From positions 1 to 5,351 of the forward strand of contig JAJYHP010000021.1 of NCBI GenBank assembly GCA_021784715.1: DNA of 5,351 nt. The letters are read 5' to 3'. The translations under genes were made by a program, and so were the position numbers. The first letter of the stretch is position 1. Each line of letters opens with the position of its first letter. This document shows positions 1 through 5,351 of the stretch, piece by piece. Origin of the DNA: a bacterium. GTDB taxonomy: Bacteria; Eremiobacterota; Eremiobacteria; Baltobacterales; Baltobacteraceae. The notes below the pieces were generated by a model, which was not told the origin of the DNA, did no database searches, and worked only from the letters and a program-made list of their open reading frames with translations.

Positions 1-1942
1 TCGCAATGTATTGCGGAATCCAGTCCATCGGTCCGGGTCGATAGAGCGCGACGAGCGCAATAATATCTTCAAATCGCGACGGACGCAGCTCGGTACAGAC
101 GCGTTTCATCCCCTCGCTCTCGAGCTGAAAGACGCCGGCGGTATCGCCGCGCGAAAGCATCTCGAAGGTCGCTCGGTCGTCGAGCGGGATTCCCTCGAGC
201 GAAAACTCAGGGCCGCCGGTCCGCCGGATCTCTCGTACCGCCGCATGCATGACGGTGAGGTTACGCAAACCGAGAAAATCCATCTTCAACAACCCGATCT
301 TCTCGATCCAGGTCATATCGTATTGCGTGTTTACGCCGCCGTCATTGAGTTTCACCAACGGAGCGTGCTCGACCAGCGGTTCCGCACCGATCACCACGCC
401 AGCAGCGTGCGTGCCGGCGCTGCGGGCCAACCCTTCGATGGCGCGTGCCGTCTTCAACAGCTCGCGAATCTCCGGTCGTTGATCGTTGAGCATCTTCAAT
501 TCGGGAATCTGCTCGAGCGCTTCGCCGATCGTCATCCCGCCAGGCCCCGACGGAATGAGTTTGGCAACTTTATCGACATCGGGAAGCGGAACCCCTAACG
601 CTCGCCCGGCATCGCGAACGGCTGCGCGCGCCAGCATTTTTCCGAACGTAACGATCTGCGCGACGCGATCCTCGCCGTATTTTTCGCGAACGTACGCGAT
701 GACTTCGTCGCGTCGCTCGACGCAAAAGTCGGTATCGATATCGGGCATCGAGATACGATCGGGATTGAGGAAGCGCTCGAAAATCAGGTTAAACCGCAAC
801 GGGTCGAGATCGGTAATACGCAGCGAGTAGGCGACGATCGACCCAACGGCGGAGCCGCGCCCCGGCCCGACCGGGATATCGCGATCACGGGCGAATTTGA
901 TAAAGTCCCAAACGATCAGAAAATATGAAGCGAAGCCCATTTTGGTGATAATCGAGAGTTCGTAATCGAGTCGCTCGCGCAACGTTTCATCGCGTGCCAA
1001 GCGTTCGGAACCGTAACGTTCCACTAGGCCGCGCTCGCAGAGTTCGCGCAGATACGATGCGTCGTCGTGGCTCGTCGCATCGCTCTCGGGCACCGGGTAG
1101 TGCGGCAGGTGGAAGATTCGCTCGGGAATGCGCATGTCGATCCGTTTGGCGATCGCCACCGTGTTTTCAACCGCTTCGGGAAGATCGTTCCAGAGTTCGG
1201 CCATCTCCTCGGCGGATTTCACGTAAAATTGGTCGCCGTAAAATTTCATCCGACTCGTGTCGGCAACGGTCTTCCCCGTCTGTATGCAGAGCAACACGTC
1301 GTGTGCGGGTGCATCGCGCTGGGTAAGATAATGCGAATCGTTCGTCGCGACGATCGGCAGGGCGAGCTCGCGCGCGACCCCGACCAAGCCTTCGTTGATC
1401 TTCTCTTCTTCCGGCATCCCGTGACGCATCACTTCGATGTAGAAACGATCGCCGAAAATTTGCTGGAAATGGCGTGCGTTACGCACGGCCCGCTCGCGAT
1501 CGCCGGCGAGCAACGGCGCGGCAACCATGCCGGACATGCAGCCCGAGAGGACGATTAAGCCGTCGTTATATTGCTCGAGCAGATCCATATCGATCCGCGG
1601 CTTGTAATAGAAACCCTCGAGGAAGCCTTTAGAGATCAGCGTGCTGAGGTTCCGATAACCCGTCGGATCGGCGGCAAGGAGGGTGACGTGCGCCTCGTCG
1701 CGGACGCTGCGATCGAGGCGCCCGCGGGGGGCGATATAGGCCTCGCAGCCCAGGATCGGTGTCAGGCGATGTTCGCGGGCGGCATAGTAGAACTCCATCG
1801 CGCCGTACATGACGCCGTGATCGGTAAGGGCGACCGCGGGGGCGCCGTCCTCGGCGCTGCGACGGCAGAGATCGTCGACCCGGCAGGCGCCGTCGAGCAG
1901 GGAATACTCTGAGTGAACGTGGAGATGAACGAACTGATTCAA
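1..1942 (-). CDS. dnaE: DNA polymerase III alpha subunit, N-terminal 647 codons (partial, runs off left edge)
   Basis: This is the catalytic subunit of the replicative DNA polymerase, which adds dNTPs at the fork in the cytoplasm. Read on the minus strand, the frame is open from a TTG at 1942-1940 to the window edge. The N-terminal PHP domain (about residues 4-210) opens with HLHVHSEYSLLDG (residues 6-18) and continues with TDHG (40-43), GCEAY (65-69) and ATNDSHY (199-205). The palm carries GPGRGSA (359-365) and the catalytic motif PDIDTDF with D401 and D403. The third catalytic aspartate is D555 in KMDFLGLRNLT. These three aspartates fall at the E. coli DnaE numbers, so no indel or intein disturbs this part. 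The sequence stops just after ALYRPGPM. The thumb/finger remainder, tandem HhH, OB fold and clamp- and tau-binding regions (family length about 1,150 aa) lie outside. TTG was chosen because an in-frame TAG lies ten codons upstream, no ATG or GTG intervenes, and AAGGG (1957-1953) precedes it by 10 nt. Another TTG three codons upstream has almost no spacing to that RBS. Confidence 0.96.
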   Translation of the reverse strand, partial: MNQFVHLHVHSEYSLLDGACRVDDLCRRSAEDGAPAVALTDHGVMYGAMEFYYAAREHRLTPILGCEAYIAPRGRLDRSVRDEAHVTLLAADPTGYRNLSTLISKGFLEGFYYKPRIDMDLLEQYNDGLIVLSGCMSGMVAAPLLAGDRERAVRNARHFQQIFGDRFYIEVMRHGMPEEEKINEGLVGVARELALPIVATNDSHYLTQRDAPAHDVLLCIQTGKTVADTSRMKFYGDQFYVKSAEEMAELWNDLPEAVENTVAIAKRIDMRIPERIFHLPHYPVPESDATSHDDASYLRELCERGLVERYGSERLARDETLRERLDYELSIITKMGFASYFLIVWDFIKFARDRDIPVGPGRGSAVGSIVAYSLRITDLDPLRFNLIFERFLNPDRISMPDIDTDFCVERRDEVIAYVREKYGEDRVAQIVTFGKMLARAAVRDAGRALGVPLPDVDKVAKLIPSGPGGMTIGEALEQIPELKMLNDQRPEIRELLKTARAIEGLARSAGTHAAGVVIGAEPLVEHAPLVKLNDGGVNTQYDMTWIEKIGLLKMDFLGLRNLTVMHAAVREIRRTGGPEFSLEGIPLDDRATFEMLSRGDTAGVFQLESEGMKRVCTELRPSRFEDIIALVALYRPGPMDWIPQYIA

Positions 1943-2005
1943 CCTATACAAACCCTTAACACGAGCTACCTAAACTTCTACAAATGCCTGACGTAACCTT
2001 AAGAG
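1943..2005. promoter_or_regulatory. Divergent intergenic region between dnaE and the GAF-GGDEF gene
   Basis: This 63-bp A/T-richer gap must hold, or overlap, the 5' ends of both divergent genes. On the plus strand TTAACA (1956-1961) and TACAAA (1979-1984) are 17 bp apart and match the sigma70-type -35 and -10 consensus at 5/6 and 4/6 positions. A start site near 1991 would leave a leader of only about 15 nt before the ATG at 2006. TATACAAA (1945-1952) is a second -10-like string, and the same 8-mer recurs upstream of sdhA. I find no convincing -35/-10 pair for dnaE on the minus strand, so its promoter may lie inside the start of the neighbouring gene. The promoter reading is an inference from weak motifs. 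Confidence 0.35.
1953..1957 (-). promoter_or_regulatory. Ribosome binding site of dnaE
   Basis: AAGGG on the minus strand lies 10 nt upstream of the TTG codon chosen as the dnaE start. It supports that TTG over the one three codons upstream, which would sit only 1 nt from the same motif. The spacing is slightly long, so the support is moderate. Confidence 0.5.
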
Positions 2006-3172
2006 ATGGAGAGTAGCCTCTCCCCCGGCGAGGCTGGGAGCGTCCTTGCATCCTCCGACCCCGAGGCACTAGCCGAGGAGGTCGCTCGTTTGCGCTCGCG
2101 CCTAGCAATGGTCGAAGCGGAGAGAGATGAATACGCCGCACAGAACGCGGAACTCTTTGTCCTCCAGCAAGTTTTCACGACCTTAAATTCGACGCTGGAG
2201 ATCAACGATATTCTCTCGACGGTCATGCGCGGCGTGAGCGAGGCGCTGCGTTTCAAGCGCGTGATCCTCTTCGATGCCGTCGAAGGCGGTAGCCTCATCC
2301 GCCGGCTCGAATGCGATAGCTCGGGAACCGTGTTGCATGCGACCGACCCGCGCGAATATCGCTCCCCCTCGACGATGGGCGATCTCGTCTCGCGCAGCGT
2401 CGAACTCGCTTTCGGGAACGAAGGCGATCCCGACCGTCCTCTGGAGGATGGCCGCGGCCCCTATTGCGCCGTGCCGCTCATCGCCCGCGAAGTCGTTCGC
2501 GGCATTCTCTATGCCGACTCCCCTCCGGGCGAGGAGATTTCGGAGAACCAGCTCCGCATGATGCTCGATTTCGCGTCGCAGGCCGCGGTCGCGGTCGAAA
2601 ACGCGCGCCTGCACGAAGAGACCCGCCGCTTGCTCGAGGAATCGCAGCGGCTCGCGCTCACCGATAGTCTGACCGGCATTCCCAACCGCCGAGCGCTCAA
2701 CGAGATGCTCGATCGCGAATTACACACCTCCGAGCGCTACGATACGCCGTTCGCTTTCGTCATTCTCGATCTCGACGACCTCAAGAAGATCAACGACACC
2801 GGCGGCCACGGCCTCGGCGACCTCGCGCTCAAACGCTTCGCGCAGGTCTTAAAAAAGAACGCCCGCAAGGGCGACATCATCGCCCGCTATGCCGGCGACG
2901 AGTTCGTGCTCGTGATGGCGCAAAGCGACCGCGAGCACGCGCAGCAAGGCGTCCAACGTATGCTCGCCGCGATGCGGCGCAGCGGGCTCTCCACCTCGAT
3001 CGGCGTCTCGATGTTTCCCACCGACGGCGTCGACGGACAGACGCTCTTCCATGCCGCCGACGAGGCCCTCTACAAAGCGAAACAGCGCGGTAAGAACTGC
3101 TATGTGTTCTTCGAACGCAAGAAGGGCCTCGAGAGGGAACCGGTTCCCTCGACCGACGGCTCGGCAACCTAG
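2006..3172 (+). CDS. GAF-GGDEF protein, probable diguanylate cyclase
   Basis: This 388-aa cytoplasmic protein probably makes cyclic di-GMP from two GTP. There is no signal peptide or membrane segment. Residues 20-50 form a charged heptad-like helix, residues about 55-200 look like a GAF sensor domain of unknown ligand (ending in the typical FASQAAVAVENARLHEE helix), and residues 195-217 form the signalling helix into a GGDEF domain (about 218-370). The active-site loop is AGDEF (296-300), not GGDEF. With an offset of 72, the PleD active-site residues match: D255 (metal), N263 and D272 (guanine contacts) and D298 (metal). R287 and D290 form the RxxD inhibitory site. SIGVS (331-335) and ADEALYKAKQRGKN (351-364) are conserved as well. 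The usual Phe of DxDxFK is Leu259. There is no EAL or HD-GYP domain. The ATG at 2006 is kept because the coiled coil starts before the next Met (M35), but its RBS is poor: only AAGAG touching the start codon. A short leader or leaderless transcript is possible. The last 18 residues are an uncharacterised polar tail. Confidence 0.93.
   Translation: MESSLSPGEAGSVLASSDPEALAEEVARLRSRLAMVEAERDEYAAQNAELFVLQQVFTTLNSTLEINDILSTVMRGVSEALRFKRVILFDAVEGGSLIRRLECDSSGTVLHATDPREYRSPSTMGDLVSRSVELAFGNEGDPDRPLEDGRGPYCAVPLIAREVVRGILYADSPPGEEISENQLRMMLDFASQAAVAVENARLHEETRRLLEESQRLALTDSLTGIPNRRALNEMLDRELHTSERYDTPFAFVILDLDDLKKINDTGGHGLGDLALKRFAQVLKKNARKGDIIARYAGDEFVLVMAQSDREHAQQGVQRMLAAMRRSGLSTSIGVSMFPTDGVDGQTLFHAADEALYKAKQRGKNCYVFFERKKGLEREPVPSTDGSAT
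3133..3150. repeat. Perfect 18-bp palindrome inside the 3' end of the GGDEF gene
   Basis: GAGGGAACCGGTTCCCTC equals its own reverse complement. It lies 20 bp before the stop codon, in the poorly conserved tail (codons for LEREPVP) beyond the GGDEF fold. In RNA it could fold as a 7-bp stem with a CCGG loop. No T-run follows, so it is not a standard intrinsic terminator. It could be a protein-binding site or chance in GC-rich DNA. Confidence 0.5.
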
Positions 3173-3269
3173 TCCGCCCCATCCAAGCTCTCACCGACCA
3201 AGGTCGTGAGGCCGGTGGCGCGCGCGGAGGTATACAAAGAAGCAAACGCCTCTCCCCGGAAAGGTCAAC
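3173..3269 (+). promoter_or_regulatory. Intergenic gap before sdhA with weak hairpin and -10-like element
   Basis: This 97-bp gap separates the GGDEF gene from sdhA on the same strand. It contains an imperfect stem-loop (3190-3210: CTCA and CGAC pair with GTCG and TGAG across a CAAG loop with one bulged C). No U-tract follows, so a Rho-independent terminator is not supported. TATACAAA (3231-3238) resembles a -10 box and would place transcription start about 27 nt upstream of the sdhA GTG, but no recognisable -35 lies 16-18 bp upstream. Whether sdhA has its own promoter or is read from the upstream gene cannot be settled from the sequence. Confidence 0.3.
3258..3264 (+). promoter_or_regulatory. 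Ribosome binding site of sdhA
   Basis: GGAAAGG lies 5 nt upstream of the GTG at 3270 and decides that start. The encoded protein then begins [12 protein letters not shown], the normal position of the FAD-binding strand at the N terminus of the family. No ATG start competes. Confidence 0.75.
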
Positions 3270-4955
3270 GTGATCAAGCACGACGTCGTCGTCATCGGTG
3301 GCGGTCTAGCAGGTATGCGCGCAGCGGTTGAAGCAGCCGAGCGCGGAGCGGACGTAGCCATCGTCTCAAAGATGCACCCGGTTCGCAGTCACTCGGGCGC
3401 CGCCCAGGGCGGCATTAACGCCGCGCTCGGCAACCGCGAGGAGGACTCCCCCGCAAGTCATACCTTCGACACCGTTAAAGGCTCGGACTATCTCGGCGAT
3501 CAGGATGCGATCGCAGCGATGTGCGAGGATGCGCCCAAGCAGATTATTTGGCTCGAACATCGCGGCTGCATCTTCTCCCGCCTCCCCGACGGCCGCATCG
3601 CCCAGCGCCCCTTCGGCGGCGCCGGCGCCCCGCGCACCTGCTACTCCGCAGACGTCACCGGCCTCGTCATCCTGCACACGCTCTGGGAGCAACTCGAGCG
3701 TTTCGGCGTCAAAGTCTACGAAGAGTACTTCTGCACGGCCCTGGCGGTCGAAGATGGGATCGGCACCGGCGTCGTGGCCTATAACATGCGCAACGGCGAG
3801 CTGGAACTGATCACCGCGAAAGCAACGATTTTTGCGACCGGCGGTGCCGGGCGCATGTATGCCAAGACGACGAACGGATACGCGTCGACCGCCGACGGTA
3901 TGTCGATTGCCTATAAGGCGGGCATCCCCTTGATGGATATGGAGTTCATGCAATTCCATCCCACCACGCTCAAAGAGAACGGCGTGCTGATGACCGAGGG
4001 CGCGCGCGGCGAGGGGGCCTACCTCCTCAACTCCGAAGGCGAGCGCTTTATGTTCAAGTATGCGCCCAATAAAGGCGAACTCGCCTCGCGCGATGTCGTC
4101 TCGCGGGCGGAATGGACCGAGATCCTCGAAGGTCGCGGCGTCGACGGCTGCGTGCTCCTCGATATGCGCCACCTCGGGCGCGAGAAAATTCTCGAACGTT
4201 TGCCGCAGATTCGCGAGCTCGCTCTCGACGCTACCGGCAAGGACGCGATCGACGAACCGATCCCGATTCTCCCCGGTGCTCATTACACGATGGGCGGAAT
4301 CGAGACCGACAAATTCGGTGCGACCCGCGTTCCCGGCGTCTATGCCGCCGGCGAGTGTGCTTGCGTGAGCGTTCACGGCTCGAACCGGCTGGGCGGCAAC
4401 TCGCTGCTCGACACCATCGTTTTCGGTGCGCGCGCGGCAGCGCACGCCGTCGATTACATCAAGTCGGTCGGCGAGGTTCGCCCCTCGACAAGAACGCTAC
4501 AATCGGAGAAAGATCGCATCGCAGCGTTACTCGCGCGCAGCAAAGGTACGCGCGCACCCATCCTTCGTCGCAAGATGAACGAAACGATGAGCGCGAACAC
4601 CTTTATCTTCCGCAACGAAAAAGATCTCGCCGCCGGCGTCGCCGACCTCGAAGCGGTTCGCAAAGAGTTCGACGAGTCGGCGATCGTGATGGACAAATCG
4701 AAAACCTTCAACACCGATCTCGTCTCGACGTTCGAGACCGATTTCCTCATCGATGCGGCGCTCTGCCTCGCCAAGGGTGCGCTGGAGCGTCGGGAGTCGC
4801 GCGGCGCGCAGTCGCGCACCGACTACCCGGAACGCGACGATGCGAACTGGCTCAAACACACCTTAGCTTTCCGGCAAGAGAACGGCCTCCCGCGGCTCGA
4901 CTACTCGCGCGCCGTGAAGATCACCGACTTTAAGCCTGAAGTGAGGAGCTACTAA
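3270..4955 (+). CDS. sdhA: Succinate dehydrogenase/fumarate reductase flavoprotein subunit
   Basis: This 561-aa subunit oxidises succinate to fumarate (or the reverse) with covalent FAD and passes electrons to SdhB, on the cytoplasmic face of the membrane complex. The N terminus has the Rossmann FAD motif [10 protein letters not shown] (6-15). H41 in [10 protein letters not shown] is the expected 8-alpha-histidyl FAD attachment residue. The dicarboxylate site is complete: H230 in QFHPTTL, E243 and R246 in TEGARGEG, R274 in ASRDVVSRA (the proton-shuttle arginine of the family), H338 in HYTMGG, and R373 in [22 protein letters not shown] (361-370) is the second FAD-binding segment. The C-terminal domain ends with the typical [18 protein letters not shown] (515-532). 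The length is slightly below E. coli SdhA (588 aa) and no domain is missing. There is no signal or Tat peptide. The gene overlaps sdhB by one base, so the two are surely co-translated. Sequence alone does not decide whether the complex works mainly as dehydrogenase or fumarate reductase; the dehydrogenase name is the default. L-aspartate oxidase (nadB) is excluded by the SdhA-type C terminus and the adjacent sdhB. Confidence 0.96.
   Translation: MIKHDVVVIGGGLAGMRAAVEAAERGADVAIVSKMHPVRSHSGAAQGGINAALGNREEDSPASHTFDTVKGSDYLGDQDAIAAMCEDAPKQIIWLEHRGCIFSRLPDGRIAQRPFGGAGAPRTCYSADVTGLVILHTLWEQLERFGVKVYEEYFCTALAVEDGIGTGVVAYNMRNGELELITAKATIFATGGAGRMYAKTTNGYASTADGMSIAYKAGIPLMDMEFMQFHPTTLKENGVLMTEGARGEGAYLLNSEGERFMFKYAPNKGELASRDVVSRAEWTEILEGRGVDGCVLLDMRHLGREKILERLPQIRELALDATGKDAIDEPIPILPGAHYTMGGIETDKFGATRVPGVYAAGECACVSVHGSNRLGGNSLLDTIVFGARAAAHAVDYIKSVGEVRPSTRTLQSEKDRIAALLARSKGTRAPILRRKMNETMSANTFIFRNEKDLAAGVADLEAVRKEFDESAIVMDKSKTFNTDLVSTFETDFLIDAALCLAKGALERRESRGAQSRTDYPERDDANWLKHTLAFRQENGLPRLDYSRAVKITDFKPEVRSY
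4943..4948 (+). promoter_or_regulatory. Ribosome binding site of sdhB, inside the sdhA 3' end
   Basis: GAGGAG lies 6 nt before the sdhB ATG and within the last sdhA codons. With the TAATG stop/start overlap it points to translational coupling, consistent with equal amounts of the two subunits. Confidence 0.75.
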
Positions 4956-5351
4956 TGGCGAAGATCAAGCTCGATATCTTTCGCTTCGACGAAGCGACCG
5001 ATACGATTCCTCACCGCGATGAGGTAACGGTCGATCTTCCCGAAACAACGACGGTTCTCGACGCACTGGAGTATGCGAAGGCCGAGGTCGACGGTTCGAT
5101 CTCGTTCCGCCGCTCCTGCCGATCGGCGATCTGCGGCTCCTGCTCCATGAGCATCGGCGGCGTCACGTCGCTCGCGTGCAAAACTTCCTGCGGTTCGGCG
5201 ATGGAAGAGGACGGCTCGGTCAAGATCGATCCGATGCCGAACTTCCAGCCGATGAAGGATCTCGTCGTGCACATGGATCCCTTCTGGGATAAATATGCGC
5301 GCCTGAAGCCGTACTTACAGCCCAACGATGCCGATTCGGCACACCAGACCG
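4955..5351 (+). CDS. sdhB: Succinate dehydrogenase/fumarate reductase iron-sulfur subunit, N-terminal 132 codons (partial, runs off right edge)
   Basis: SdhB carries electrons from the FAD of SdhA through three Fe-S clusters towards the quinone site. The ATG at 4955 shares its A with the sdhA stop codon. The visible part is the ferredoxin-like N-terminal domain, starting [12 protein letters not shown]. All four [2Fe-2S] ligands are cysteine: C55, C60, C63 and C75, in SCRSAICGSCSMSIGG and SLACKT. E. coli SdhB has Asp at the position of C63, so this is the all-Cys form. An extra C79 follows, of unknown role. Then comes the conserved linker, including KDLVVHMDPFWDKY (101-114) and KPYL (118-121). 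The C-terminal domain with the [4Fe-4S] and [3Fe-4S] cysteine motifs (family length about 230-260 aa) lies beyond the edge, so which variant of those clusters it has cannot be seen. Membrane anchors, if encoded here, would have to follow. Confidence 0.95.
   Translation, partial: MAKIKLDIFRFDEATDTIPHRDEVTVDLPETTTVLDALEYAKAEVDGSISFRRSCRSAICGSCSMSIGGVTSLACKTSCGSAMEEDGSVKIDPMPNFQPMKDLVVHMDPFWDKYARLKPYLQPNDADSAHQT

Noticed and set aside
720..750. Intein or split-intein insertion in dnaE near the catalytic PDIDTDF motif
   Set aside because: The sequence is uninterrupted, and the catalytic aspartates fall at residues 401, 403 and 555, the E. coli positions, leaving no room for an insertion.
11..1912. 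Several plus-strand open frames (for example 11-598, 1067-1558, 1571-1912)
   Set aside because: They are antisense to the continuous dnaE reading frame, which carries all catalytic motifs in register. Their translations look like low-complexity, Arg- or Ala-rich shadows.
2183..2614. Minus-strand frame opposite the GAF domain
   Set aside because: It is antisense to a well-supported gene, with no recognisable domain or plausible start context.
3190..3210. Intrinsic terminator after the GGDEF gene
   Set aside because: A short bulged stem exists but no T-run follows, so it does not meet the pattern of a Rho-independent terminator.
3611..3635. GC-only repeat and palindrome (GGCGCCGGCGCC)
   Set aside because: It is part of conserved sdhA coding sequence for a Gly/Ala-rich stretch (FGGAGAP) and needs no other explanation.
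3366..4445. Long open frame (359 codons) on the minus strand opposite sdhA
   Set aside because: It lies wholly antisense to a gene with complete family motifs. Its translation shows no recognisable domain, and it is explained by strong G/C codon-position bias.

Overview
The window is an ordinary-looking piece of a GC-rich bacterial chromosome. It holds four protein genes: two complete and one truncated at each edge. I see no mobile element, CRISPR array, tRNA, rRNA or defence-type island. The strong third-position G/C bias gives long open frames opposite the real genes, and I treated these as shadows.

Layout. Positions 1-1942, minus strand: the first 647 codons of dnaE (replicative DNA polymerase III alpha subunit), running off the left edge. 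A 63-bp divergent gap (1943-2005) separates it from a plus-strand gene (2006-3172) for a soluble GAF-GGDEF protein, a probable diguanylate cyclase with an AGDEF active-site variant and an intact RxxD inhibitory site. After a 97-bp gap come sdhA (3270-4955, complete, GTG start) and sdhB (from 4955, cut by the right edge). These are the flavoprotein and iron-sulfur subunits of succinate dehydrogenase/fumarate reductase, and they overlap by one base (TAATG).

How the genes relate. SdhA and SdhB are partners in one respiratory/TCA-cycle complex and are evidently co-translated. No membrane-anchor gene (sdhC/sdhD) precedes sdhA, so the anchor must lie downstream or elsewhere. The cyclase and sdhAB share a strand and could be partly co-transcribed, but the 97-bp gap has its own candidate -10-like element and a weak hairpin, so separate transcription is equally possible. 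No functional link between dnaE and the other genes is evident.

Organism. The DnaE PHP domain keeps metal-ligand motifs that E. coli DnaE has lost, and sdhA comes before sdhB without sdhCD in front. Both fit a bacterium outside the Gammaproteobacteria. Codon style and gene content would suit an uncultured or deep-branching GC-rich phylum (Eremiobacterota-like lineages come to mind), but that placement is only an impression and cannot be proved from this window.
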